From: Notospermus geniculatus
Lineage: Eukaryota > Nemertea > Pilidiophora > Heteronemertea > Lineidae
Direction: 5' to 3'
Assembly: GCA_002633025.1 (NCBI GenBank)
Contig: NMRB01000565.1
Coordinates: forward strand, 133,643-197,642
DNA length: 64,000 nucleotides
The notes under the pieces were generated by a model. The model was given only the letters and a program-made list of their open reading frames with translations. It was not told where the DNA came from and made no database searches. Shown piece after piece: positions 34,799 through 45,944 of the stretch; position 1 is the stretch's first letter, and each line of letters opens with the position of its first letter. Both the position numbers and the translations under genes were made by a program.

Positions 34799-37700
34799 AT
34801 GTTCAAGGCACCCCCAAAGATGGATCCATGTCCTCCTAAAGGAATGAGAAGGTTGTTAATGTTAGGCATTTCATTTGGCTAGCATGCTAGGCTATAGGCT
34901 ACCGGTAGGCCTATGGATGGCATGCTAGGCCTATCGGCCTAGGCCTACGTAGGCCTAGGGGCTAGGCCTACCGGTAGGCCTGTCCATGGTCATTTCGTTA
35001 GGCCTTAGGCCCTACATGTAGGCCTTAGGCCCTATGTGTTTGATCGTTTCGCTACACGCTTTCGCTGCCGAATTTATTGTGACGAATATATGCCTTCTAA
35101 CTTAAATTTATTCAAGATCTTTTCTTAGGCCTATTTATTGCCCCTGTCAATAGGCCTACTTGATACTAGGCGTAGACCATGTACTGTTAAATTCTGTTAA
35201 TTTTTTTTATGCAATGTAAACAGACATGCAGACACAGCCTAGGCTAAGGAGTCTAATATAGGCCTGACGTTGTCATGATGATAGGGTCTACTAGTAGGCC
35301 TATGCTGTACCAAGGAGGAATTAAGTAAATTCCTCCATGACCATGGCTGTACCAACCATGTGTACTCTTGATCTCCCGTACTCTCGCTTACATTCAGTAA
35401 ATTTCTCTTCTTTCAGGAGCCCAAGATTTCCAAAGCCTCTGGACCTTTACTCAATTACCGCCCAAAATGTCATGAGAGTAAGGGTGAATCGTGTTGCCAT
35501 TTTACAAGAACTCAGGGTGGAACATATTCTAGCATATCTCAGGGAAAATGAAATTATCACACCAAAGGAAGAGAGAGTCATTCTTCAAGGTTCATCGCCT
35601 CAGGAGAAGACAATGAGACTTATTGACCTACTCCCGCTGAAAGGAAAGAAATGTGATTGGTACAAGCATTTCAGAACATCTCTGCAATTGGCTGATGCAG
35701 ACGCAGCTACCAAGCAGAGATACGTTTCATTGGTTGGGTTCTTGGACAACACTATAATCCGAAAACCTATGAAGCCTGGGAAGTCTAGTGCATCCAGTAC
35801 CTTGGATACCTCCTCTACTTCCATAATCACACCTGTCAGTGAGACTGACATCAAAGTTGACGAGATGAAGTACCCAAAGTATGACCCCTTGCCAAACATT
35901 GATAAGGAGGAGGGAAAAGATGCTACTGATAATATCATGCCACCAGAGAAGGGAGGGCAAGAGTTACTTGAGTCAAAAGACAAAACTGATGAAACTACTC
36001 CAATGAAATTTGTCTTTGGTTATGTGCATCAATGGGTTCCCACCATTTCTGATTATAAGTCACAGTTGCAAGAACCTACAGAACTATTTGAGAAATTAGA
36101 AAATTCATCAGCTCCTCATGACAGACAACAGTTGAATAATGAAAAAGAAGTATTCGGGAAAATGAAGGAACTTGAGATGACTTTTGCCATGTCAAAACAA
36201 GGACTGTTGCCACAAGGTTTTGTATTGTGTATGGCATCTGCTGTGCAAGATGTCTTGGAAGATAGTGATAACTACCACATGTATCTGAAGTACTTCATGT
36301 CTCTGAAATATGAGCAAAACAAAAACATCCTGAAGGAGCTCTGTGGGTCATTCATAGCATTGACCTTGTCTGCTGGGGCTGCTGAAAACAAAGACCATAT
36401 TGATCTCTTCCGCAAGATTGGTTTCAACTTGTTTTCTTTGACAGAAGAGTTTGGGGAATTCCTTGCTGCAGAGAGTTTGATGAGTTCACTGATTCTGTAC
36501 CTGTCTTCAAATCCAAGTATCGATACATGGAAATCAGCTTATGATGCAAATATCAAGCTGATGAGCATCCGAAATATGAACTATGAATTCCAACTGGCAG
36601 ATTTTGCATTCCATGCTGCTGCACGATACCATCATGCGATAAAAATGATGTCTTTTGGACAGAAGATTGTTGATGAGTCAGAAAGGGATGCAGCTTTGAG
36701 CTTTATGATGTTAGAGGAGGGTAACCACAGCTCGGCATACAGCTGGGCACAAACGGCACTACAGGTAGGTGATCACTAAATGTACTTTTAGAATAGTTCT
36801 TCCAAGATACTTGTAAATGTGGGGAAAATGGTTGAAAACAAAAGGTATTATTGTTTCGGTTTATGATAGGATGTGCTGAATTATATGGATATGCTCAAGA
36901 GAATTTAAGTTATTTGTGTTTTTGTACATATATGTCACAGGAAACCGCTATTCTTGACACCTCTTGTGATACTCTCATGAAATCTTCATTCCAGAATGTT
37001 GACAAGTCCAACTTTGTTAACATTGTCAAGGTCTTATGTAATGCTTCCAAAGCTTACATGGCAAAGTTCAACTTGAACAGATCCAAGCAGCTAGCAGTGG
37101 CGGCAGTCCAGCAAGCTAGGTAGCACCAAAGTTTGAATCCTAAATGACACACTGTAAACCAAGCCGTTTTGAATTTCAGTAAAAAATTCATATGAATTCA
37201 GTGTCTGTTTACCTGCCTACTTGCTAATCTTTGTGTTAATTCCTTGGACAGCGCAGAGTGGATGTCTTATCCTATGGCGATGACTATCTTCTCTCTTCAT
37301 CAAACCTGGCTGGTGATTTTTTTCAGGGAATCCTTTGGCCCCAACCATCCATTGTACCTCACTGCATTACTCACGTACATTGAATATTCAAACGAGTACA
37401 TCCAAGATCAGGAAGGTGTTAATGTTGCTATGGTTAGTACATGATACTTTCTGTTTTTGTTGTTTGTGACATTTAATCCTGGAATGAGAGGCAGAGAGAA
37501 CGCAGTTGTTGGAAGATTGATTCAAAATTTTGCTTTATTTTGAGTTTATTCAGCTCCTGGTTTTATTACCAGTATTGTGTTGAACGATCAAACTTGAAAA
37601 GTCTAATGTCATATCAACTATGTGACCCGATCTAGCAAAAGTAGGGACATGTCGCAACCAAGGAAAGTGTTAACGGCCTCAGAATACAATTGCTGAAATG

Positions 37701-39124
37701 TATGTCTCTGCAGGTTGACAACAGTAGTGCAGAGCAGTGATAATAGTTGAGTAAACTGATGACCAATGATGATCACCTGCAACTTGCACCTGCTTTTGCT
37801 GGAGTGGGTCAGATATTATATTCATGGTGTTTTTTTTTCAGAAAATCGTGGATTCTGCTGAGACCATCTACGGTTGTGATACAGTACTTCTTGCCCATGC
37901 CCATCTTGCCCTGTCCAAGGCCCTGGTAGCCGCAAACAACCTCAGTGATGATCTCTACTTGACTCATGCCCACAAAGCTCAGAGAATCGCCATGAATTGT
38001 GTACCTAGTCTTCACCCCATTCTCTCCATCTTCAGTGAAAACATTGGTAGGTCATTTTAATGCCACTAAACATCAGATGAACTAACCCTCATTATATAAG
38101 CTTCAGAAACCATGACAATTTGATCAAAATCTGTTTGAAAATCCATTGATATTTAGCTGGAGAGAAATCTTGCCATGGACATTATTATCATACGTGTATT
38201 GTCTGTTCAAATTTTCAGCCCGTTGCCTGTTGATAAAATCCCAAAGCTGTGGAGAAGAACACAAAGAGGGTGTATTGATCTATGCTGAATCTGAAGCTAT
38301 GATGGCATTGAGGACATACCGTCAATATTATGGTGAAATCAGCTGGCGAATGGGCCAAATTAAACTGCTGTATGCCGAAGTTCTTGCCAAGATGGATAGG
38401 TGAGAATGCTGAATATCATTCTTTCATAGTTTCCCAATGATAAGTTAAAAACAAAAGTGAATCATTGTTTCTTGTGCTTTTTATGACACACTTCAAATTC
38501 ACATTACGTTATCAGCTAAAGATTCGAATCATTTCAGCCGCTGTACTAGAAAATTTTGTGTTACAGATTGGAAGAGGCCGAGGAGTACTACGAACAGGTA
38601 TTACAAGCATACAAGTTGTGTATGTCCCACAACAGTCATTTCACTTTGCTTGCAAAAGCAAAGTTTGGACAGTTCCATAAGCTAGCAGAACATCCAGTGG
38701 AGGCCATTAAGTTGCTGAAAGAGGTTGTCAGTAAAGTTGGTGAGTTGAATTGGTATATACCAGTACCCCATTATGTCCACCATACACCATTGAATATTGC
38801 ATCAAATTTTCTTTGCTCGGTGAAGGTTTACGAGTTTGTGTGTCCTTTTCAGATACTGGTGGTGTGTATGTCAAGTGGGTCGACCAAGCATATGACAGCC
38901 TGGTTGACTTACTGAAGGAGACAAGCATTGAGGAATCACAACAGATGGAAAGGGACCAATACAGTTGGATTGTTCAGAACCAACAGGATGATTCACTGAA
39001 GTGGGATGAACTCAACCAAAGGCCAAAACCTTTTGCTGAATTCATGGATGAGTTCAATGTTTGGCAGAAGAAATTGGCCAAACTTGATTTGTCAAAATTA
39101 AAGGCTGTTGAGACTGAACAGTGA
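34799..39124 (+). CDS. CARD domain fused to APPBP2-like helical repeats
   Basis: Eight exons: 34799-34851, 35417-36764, 36941-37119, 37327-37432, 37842-38046, 38219-38399, 38567-38739, 38853-39124; every phase joins, giving 838 residues. Residues about 36-110 form a CARD-like six-helix pattern (VEHILAYLRENEIITPKEE, then QEKTMRLIDLLPLKGKKCDW). A Ser/Thr/Lys linker follows to about 200. The rest lines up in order with the TPR-like body of APPBP2, e.g. IKLMSIRNMNYEFQLADFAF against its VRLL.VRN.N.KY region and ESFGPNHPLYLTALLTYIEY against its HFG.KHPKY block. APPBP2 is a cullin-2 substrate receptor in vertebrates; here the CARD replaces its N-terminus. The role is unknown; a link between death-fold signalling and ubiquitin ligase or transport scaffolds is conjecture. 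Exon 1 depends on a weak donor (AAG/GTTGTT); without it the frame could start at 35337. Confidence 0.8.
34872..35330. repeat. TAGGCCTA-rich intronic cluster
   Basis: Dozens of overlapping GGCCTA, TAGGCC and CTAGGC words, especially 34880-35040, in intron 1 of the CARD gene; a smaller cluster lies at 34122-34160. The word is common across the whole window but peaks here. It is a low-complexity or genome-wide biased motif with no known function. Confidence 0.6.
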
Positions 39125-39468
39125 ATATTCAACAGTTCGTCGAGGTGTAATACAGATATCTCCAAATCCCAGGGTATCATTCATAATTATGCACCGATAG
39201 TCGAGGATATACTTTTTAGATAGAAAGTAATGTAGTGAACTGATTGTGAAAAAAATATCAACCCTGTCAACATTATCGTTCTGTACCAAAAGTATGGTAG
39301 CCGGTGGTGCCTTTTAATCGCGTCCATCCAGAATTTCTCCGTTCCAGTTAAAAAGTAGTCCCTCTATGATTTACACTGTGATAATTTAAAGATGTATTCA
39401 TCTATTCTATTTATCTGTCTTTTCAACTTGTGTATATAATATGTGCTGTTCTATATACTGGTATTTAC

Positions 39469-39474
39469 AATAAA
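39469..39474 (+). terminator. AATAAA polyadenylation signal of the CARD gene
   Basis: A canonical AATAAA 345 bp after the stop codon, followed by T-rich sequence. It is the first canonical hexamer downstream of the stop that I see. Confidence 0.6.
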
Positions 39475-39949
39475 AGCATATTTTGGATAGGACATTCTTC
39501 ATGAATTTTTCCCCTGCATGTTTACCAATGCATGTGCTAACCTTGTTGTATTGAGTGAGTGATTTAGCTGTTAGTTTGGCCAGATACCCTGGCCAATTTG
39601 TAGTGGTGGTGTTCGGACCTTCACGGATGGACCGAAAATGTAGTCATTGTCTACATTATCCATGTCAATAATGGGAAGTTCAACGGTCAGTTTTCCCGTA
39701 ACCAACACCAATATTAAGCTATTCGACACAGCAGGGCCCCAATTTTCTCTCCACCCTCACTACGGCCCTCGGTTAAACCTCATGTCCAGCAAGGAACTGA
39801 ACTTTCTATCCACTACACGATTCCGGGCCTCATGCAGTAGAGTAAATGTCTCGAATCAACAAACCAGAAAGAAGTATTTTCACAGTTGCACCATTGCCGA
39901 ATGATTTACATGTATTTGCATCACAGAATTTACAATGTATGCGTACAAG
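39475..39949. other. Spacer downstream of the CARD gene
   Basis: No gene supported. An 85-codon frame at 39647-39904 has no recognisable features. The short segment GTCCATCCAGAATTTCTCCG at 39325 suggests minor repeat debris. The stretch ends at the target duplication of the 3-kb transposon. Confidence 0.4.
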
Positions 39950-40695
39950 CATAAAGGAATCAAACCATAAAGGTTCAACTCGGATTTTCGCTCAATTCAG
40001 GATTTCTGCATGTATTGTTTGATAACATCAAAAATACACAATATTTTCTTACACTTTTGGTGTCCGATTAAAGGTATTAATCTCGGTAATGAAAGCTGAA
40101 AATTTCACCAACATCGGTTGGCCAGGTGATTAGATATTTAGAAATGAAAATGCCGAGGTAAGGGAATATTCGCACAAACGATGAGCGTTCAGGGTGATAT
40201 TGAAGGTTTAGTACCAACATTAGTGGCGAGGTGTCTGTACCATCGATTCCCCTGTCGATCGACAGTCGTTTTTCCTCCGAAGTTGGCCGAACATTGCCGA
40301 TTGCCATTTGGGATTTCCCGTCATGCATTGCGGGTACCTAATGGCATTACTCCTTTCTGTCAAACTCAGGAAGGCGGGGCCTGATGACTGCCAATCATCA
40401 AGAAGAACTGTTTACATTCTATTTATAGATTCTCCTCAATTTAGATCTGTTAACATTACATAATAACAATTTGGAAGTGTGGTACTGCTGGCTGATTTAA
40501 TGGGTTTATACAGGATTAACCTGCCCATGGTGGTTTGAATGGCAAAGTAATTGGACCTTGTTGTGTGGTTTACAGAGTGACTGAACATTGGGTTCATGTA
40601 TAGCTCGAACTGTGTGTATTCAGCATAAGAAAATTGTGTGATCTTGATCCCCTTCACACTATGAACCTACGTTTCGGTCTGGACTGGGCAATAGG

Positions 40696-40829
40696 GAGGT
40701 TGAGATCAGTGACTTATCACGGATCCTTATCCATAATGGATAGAAATCTGTACAACGAGGACAAATTTTGTCGACATTTTGATCCGTTTTCGTATAAAGG
40801 ATCCATGATAAGTCGCTGATCTCAACCTC
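40696..40829. repeat. 134-bp fold-back element nested in the 3-kb transposon
   Basis: GAGGTTGAGATCAGTGACTT at the left is the near complement of the right end, where AAGTCGCTGATCTCAACCTC stands. Both arms include GGATCC. It is a secondary insertion or a pre-existing inverted repeat of the host transposon. Confidence 0.7.
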
Positions 40830-41335
40830 TTTAAAACAGATCGAGACAGTTTGTCCCGGTGTGACAGGAATGAAAGTCCCCCTGGAATCAAAGTCCGGTC
40901 CTTTTGTTCAGCGAGGGACCATCACCATTCGGACATGACCTTAGCGGGCTATTGTTTGGCGGACTTGCACTCGCATTCCTGGGACGATGATTCCTGTCAC
41001 ACCAGCCATGTCCCGACAATGGGGGAGGGTACATATACAGATACTGATAAACCTGTCTTTCATTATTTGAGTGTCTGCCACACAATAAAGCGGGCACTGG
41101 CATTCGGGAGGCCTTCTCAGACATTACATCTATACCGTACCAAATTAGCCACAAGTTAGCACAATATGAAGGTACCCCCCCCCCTAATTGTTTAGAAGAA
41201 AATTTGGCTCAAGAATGCAGTTCCGAGTCACCATTTTCTGACAGTCACACGGATCAATATCACAATATCGATAAAAAGGCGACAACAAAAAATAAAAGGA
41301 GGTGAAACTGATTGATAAAAAAAGGAACTGTCATG

Positions 41336-41405
41336 ATGGGGCTCGAACCAGCGGCCTTCCGTTTGATAACCACACAGCTAACCACTCGGCCACCGGGGCT
41401 CATGC
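41336..41405 (-). pseudogene. tRNA-like relic, possibly a SINE head
   Basis: On the minus strand GGTGGCCGAGTGGTTAGC is a good A box and CTGGTTCGAGCCCC a good B box, spaced as in a tRNA. The T stem and acceptor stem do not pair well, so this is a degenerate tRNA or tRNA-derived SINE rather than a working gene. The A-box context resembles Ser/Leu tRNAs. Confidence 0.4.
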
Positions 41406-41466
41406 TACAAAGGTCCACAAAGTAAGGCACAAAAATCGACACACAAAATGATATACCGGTAATACA

Positions 41467-41649
41467 AAGTCGTTTTCCAGAGGTTTATGCGAATTTTCGA
41501 CTCAAACGGTCAAACGGGTCTTCATCAGGCCGGACAATTCTTTGCAAAAACTTCAGAAAAGACTTTTCTGAAATTTTTGCAAAGAATTGCCCGGCCTGAT
41601 GAAGACCCGTTTGGGTCGAAAATTCGCGTAAACCTCTGGAAAACGACTT
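41467..41649. repeat. Hairpin MITE related to family A
   Basis: Palindrome from AAGTCGTTTTCCAGAGGTTT to its complement, with GAATTTTCGACTCAAACGG in the left arm and CCCGTTTGGGTCGAAAATTC in the right. It keeps the TTTTCGA core of family A but differs in the arms, so it is a subfamily. Confidence 0.75.
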
Positions 41650-42977
41650 CTTGTATAATATATCTACGAAATGAGGGGAACAAATAATTAGATACTTAGG
41701 TAGGCCTACCTTCCCCAGAAAAGCATTGATATAAAACTTTTTATCCTGGTAGTGGTTATAAAATAACGTTTTCATCAAGCATATTCAAAAAAAAATCCGG
41801 CATTGTGTGAGATGAAACCACCTCATCTTGCATGTCTGGAATGAAGCTTTCTGATTGGCTGTTTACCTGGCCAACCGATGTTGGTGAACCGATGTTGGTG
41901 AAATTTTCAGCTTTCATTACCGAGATCAATACCTTTAATCGGACACCGAAAGTGTAAGAAAATATTGTATTTTGGCTGTTTACGTTGGCTGTTTTCGTTT
42001 TCAGAACTGCTGTTTACGACGGTGTGAAAAAGAACTGGTTTGGCGTTATTTGCACCGTGACGGTACAAATAGCCATTGCGATTTTAGATATCTCATTTGA
42101 ATTCATCTCTGCATTTTTTCTCACTGACACACTCGTCAGAAAGCCAAGCATTGGGCATTTTCAGAACTGCAAGGGTTAATTCTCCAGCTTTTTTATGTAC
42201 GCAAGACGGGCGGTATGCTAGGGTCTGACTTCAGCCACACTTTCATTGAAGTCAGATTTTCTCTATGCTTGAAGCATTGAGAAAGGTCAAACTTCAGCTT
42301 TTCTTCAAGCTCAAATCCCACCCCACCATAATGCTACAATTCTGCAAACCTGTATACAATATACCTCTGAGTATTGCCCCATACAGTCACACTAAGGATT
42401 ACTGCAAGAGTAATTACCCCCTAATTGCATTAACATTGTACAAGTGGCCACAACTACTACTACAAAAGGTTTCCTGAGGCTATTATTTGCTGTGAGGTAT
42501 TTTAAGACCTGTCATTCACTCCCCTCACTGCCTTCCTTAGGACCGCCCTAATTTTTCTGATAGGCTTAGAAAGGAGTAATGCCATAGGGTGAACGCACGC
42601 AGCAGACCACTCGTTGATGTGTGATATAAATAGAAACAATTATCCTCATACCAGGTAGCTAACTTGCGAGGACGAGGTTGAGCCATTATACTGCCATCTA
42701 GCGGATACTACAGGAAACCGCACTGCAGTAAACTCATCGTTTAAATGGAGAAATATGGAAATTGGGCCGGTTTTCTTGCTTTAGGAGCGAATATCTCAGG
42801 AATGAATGCGTCGAATCGAATGAAATAAACGGTGTTCGATAGACAGGGTCAATACCTTTATTTTAAGACTAATTTTGATGGAATACGTAAAGGATTTCAT
42901 ACAATATTTCGAGTTTTAAAATGTGATCTCTGAAATCCGAGTTGAACCTTTATGGTTTGATTCCTTTATGGTACAAG

Positions 42978-43420
42978 ATATCTACAAGATATATACAGTA
43001 CACAACCATTCTCAATTCAAAGTTGTCCAGCAATTTCTTTACAGAACACTCAGCTTCCCACATCAGACTTCTCATACTGACCATGGGCATACACCGAGTA
43101 CCCAAGCATGGCTTGGACACTCCTCACACAAAGTGTCGGCACACATTCCAAAACTTCTCCCATCAAATCTTCCGAAAGGTTTTGAGCAGAATATTTACCA
43201 TGAGAATTGATCACAAAGTAGACTGGCCCTAGAATCAAACACAGTAGTAATTTACAAAATTCCAGCTTCAGAGGAATTTTGGACAGATATTGGAACGATT
43301 CCAATGAAAATATGATAGAATTTTGTGAAAATTGTGTTGAAATTGGTTGAGTTACAACACAGCCGGAGATGAAAACAGGACACATTGAAAACTGGAACAG
43401 ACAGGAGGGTTGAATGGCCT
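42978..43420. other. Intergenic sequence, no gene seen
   Basis: AT-rich sequence between the 3-kb transposon and MITE family B. The overlapping 95-111 codon frames on both strands have no domain signature or splice context and are not called. Confidence 0.4.
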
Positions 43421-43530
43421 GGGGCCTGTTTCATAAAGTGACTTTAAGCTAATGGTACCTTTAACCAAATGGAAAATGCATTGAGTTAATGGTACCATTA
43501 GCTTAAAGTCACTTTATGAAACGGGCCCCT
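43421..43530. repeat. MITE family B, second copy
   Basis: Starts GGGGCCTGTTTCATAAAGTG and ends with its near complement. It is a near-perfect palindrome with AGCTAATGGTACCTTTAACC arms. It is more symmetrical than the copy at 164-286, which carries an interruption in its left arm. Confidence 0.85.
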
Positions 43531-43833
43531 GGTCATCAACACAAGATATGATTTTCATAGAAAGTGACTAGATTTATCACAGGTTTAAATACAGAAACAT
43601 CTCCCAAACGTACCAAACCCCTCATATTATCGATCACCTATCATTGAATTACGAAAATTATCAGAAATTACTATACATGAGGCTGACTTGATGAGAACAA
43701 CAGATTTTACACACAACATGTAGGCCTATTCATACTCATAGAATAGAAAAAACAAAATTGTTACAAAATGACAACAATGTCATGGAAATACTATGTACAT
43801 AGTGATTACAATTCGCTAACCATGCCACCCTTT

Positions 43834-44044
43834 ATTCAATGGGAGACTTTACTTCTGTTAGAGGCCATCACAAGTTAGCGGTCCTAGAACATCATGGAAT
43901 TTGATGTCACAGAGAAGAAATGCATGCCATGACGCCATACATAATGATGTGGATGCCATGGCTTACGTCTGTGACGTCAAATTTTGTGACGATCTAGGAC
44001 CACAAACAGGCAACCTCTAATGGCGGTCAAGTCTCCCATTGAAT
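43834..44044. mobile_element. 211-bp MITE with ATTCAATGGGAGACTT ends
   Basis: The 31-bp ends are imperfect inverted copies (ATTCAATGGGAGACTTTACT at the left; the complement of ATTCAATGGGAGACTTGACC at the right), and inner arms pair AATTTGATGTCACA with TGTGACGTCAAATT. Non-coding. Confidence 0.75.
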
Positions 44045-44461
44045 CTCCATTGATAACATAAAGTTTTTATTTTCATTTTAAGTAAATTTTCAAATGGCAC
44101 CAAACATAGAAAATGTCAATCAAATTTAACAGAAGTATAAACCTGTTTCTTTGCAATTGTATTAAAGTAGAAATGTGTTTAACAACTCTTCAAAAGTGCT
44201 TAAATTCCTTTACAAATGTGTCAAATTGATAAATTTAAGCAAACAAATTTATGACGTCACCTCATTGGCACTTTCTCAAAACAGTACACTTTTGAATTTG
44301 TCAAATACCACGGATACCTACCAACCCATTTTCACTTGCATTCACACAACAAATGCCGGATTCCTTTCAAAACCTGGGATCATTTTGACAAAACCAGATC
44401 TGATTATTGGTCGAAACCTTTACCCTCCTTATTCCCTATACAAAAAACATACCAATACATA

Positions 44462-44689
44462 CATGGCAAATATCCTGTGCAAAAATTTGCACACTATGTA
44501 TAAGTCTCCAGTGAAGAAGACTATGAAGGTTGTTCACAAAAATCTTCGCTATTGCCACAGTTAATTCAGTTCACAACAGATAATTACCGTACAACAACAT
44601 TGCAGAAATGCAACCTTAAATCACGGGTGAAGCACAATCAAACCTATGATACATGTAACAGGTCACAGCTTGTTACACAAATTTTATAA
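44462..44689. repeat. Duplicated block 4, copy A
   Basis: 228 bp repeated at 45241-45468 with almost no differences. Copy A is followed by the CCGTATTTTTC element and copy B is not, so the pair gives a filled and an empty site. The block is non-coding. Confidence 0.8.
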
Positions 44690-44692
44690 AAG

Positions 44693-45237
44693 CCGTATTT
44701 TTCGGACTATAAGGCGCAGCCTTTTTCCTTGAAGAAGGGTCTAAAATTGGGGGTGCGCCTTATAGGGTGGTGCGCCTTATCTGCGGATCCAGTCTGACAA
44801 TTTGATCAGAAGTGTCAAGACACTGACGAACCCAAGCATTCAAGCATGCATGGATGCATGCAAGCCAAAGTTATTTTCACAGTGCTGGTTGACAGATGAT
44901 GCAGTGAACTGTGAACTGATGAAGTTTCAGTTAGGCCTAATTTGTCACAACAAGCTAAGAAATCATACAACCAGATCCATCAGTACCAACAGCAGAATTG
45001 CAGATGTCAATGGGTTCAAACAAGGCAATCAGACCCTGTAATTGTCTTGGCTGTTGTTGGGTCAATGCACACTGAGCAGCCATGCATTGTATGTGTATAA
45101 TATGCACTGACGCATTCACTGACAGGACTGCGCCTTATAGAGAGGTGCGCCTTATGTATGGATTTCATCAGAGATTTTGGTCAGAAATTGGGGGTGCGCC
45201 TTATAGTCAGGTGCGCCCTATAGTCAGGAAAATACGG
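44693..45237. mobile_element. 545-bp element with CCGTATTTTTC ends
   Basis: Begins CCGTATTTTTCGGACTATAA and ends with the near complement TATAGTCAGGAAAATACGG. GGTGCGCCTTATA is repeated several times near both ends. It ends two bases before the N at 45240, after which the flank repeats without the element. Elements with this type of end are widespread in animal genomes. Confidence 0.8.
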
Positions 45238-45240
45238 TAN

Positions 45241-45468
45241 CATGGCAAATATCCTGTGCAAAAATTTGCACACTATGTATAAGTCTCCAGTGAAGAAGAC
45301 TATGAAGGTTGTTCACAAAAATCTTCGCTATTGCCACAGTTAATTCAGTTCACAACAGATAATTACCGTACAACAACATTGCAGAAATGCAACCTTAAAT
45401 CACGGGTGAAGCACAATCAAACCTATGATACATGTAACAGGTCACAGCTTGTTACACAAATTTTATAA
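45241..45468. repeat. Duplicated block 4, copy B (empty allele)
   Basis: Repeats 44462-44689 and continues past the insertion point into new flank (AAAGGTACTGAAATAC). It shows the pre-insertion sequence for the 545-bp element. Confidence 0.8.
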
Positions 45469-45944
45469 AGGTACTGAAATACAAACCTACAAATGCAAAC
45501 TGTGGTCAAAGTAAAAACTGTCAAGGTACTTGATCGCAAAACCGTACGCTAACAGCATGCTTTGGAGAAATTTGAGTGGTACTGGGAACAGCTGTGTTTC
45601 CTGTGGACAGGCAGCCTACATGTCACTCAGGAGATCAGTAAAACGCTGAAGAATGGCCTCAAAAGACAGATTCCAGTGGATGTTATGTCTTCAGGCAGTT
45701 ATGTACTGGTAACAGTTAATGTACATGTACTTGGTATGGTGGCATAGATGTCCATCTAAAACCACCTAAATGAAGAACCAGGAAACTACTCTTGTCTCAA
45801 GCTGCCAGGGAAATATTGACTATCTGGAAATAGACTGAGGCAACTGACCACCAGAATACATGCATACGGATATCCACTACAGGCATTTACAGACAGATTC
45901 AGGTAATATCACAAAGCCAATGAAATGGTCCATGGACCATGTGC

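Larger units (their letters stand above)
39950..42970. mobile_element. 3.0-kb non-autonomous DNA transposon, 38-bp TIRs, 7-bp TSD
   Basis: Both ends carry the same 38-bp inverted repeat, starting CATAAAGGAATCAAACCATA. The target GTACAAG is present on both sides (39943-39949 and 42971-42977). Subterminal sequence is repeated inside in inverse orientation (about 40040-40130 against 41865-41965). No transposase frame is present. The interior is a mosaic of smaller elements: a fold-back at 40696-40829, a tRNA-like piece near 41340 and a family A hairpin at 41467-41649. A terminal CA with a 7-bp duplication is unlike the usual 8-bp hAT pattern and recalls P-type elements, but the superfamily is open. 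Confidence 0.88.

Noticed and set aside
37253-37316. Possible extra exon in the CARD gene between exons 3 and 4
   Set aside because: Splice-like borders exist, but exons 3 and 4 join directly in phase and the APPBP2 alignment is continuous across that join.
41336-41405. Functional tRNA gene
   Set aside because: A and B boxes are good but the T stem and acceptor stem do not pair, and it lies inside a transposon mosaic.
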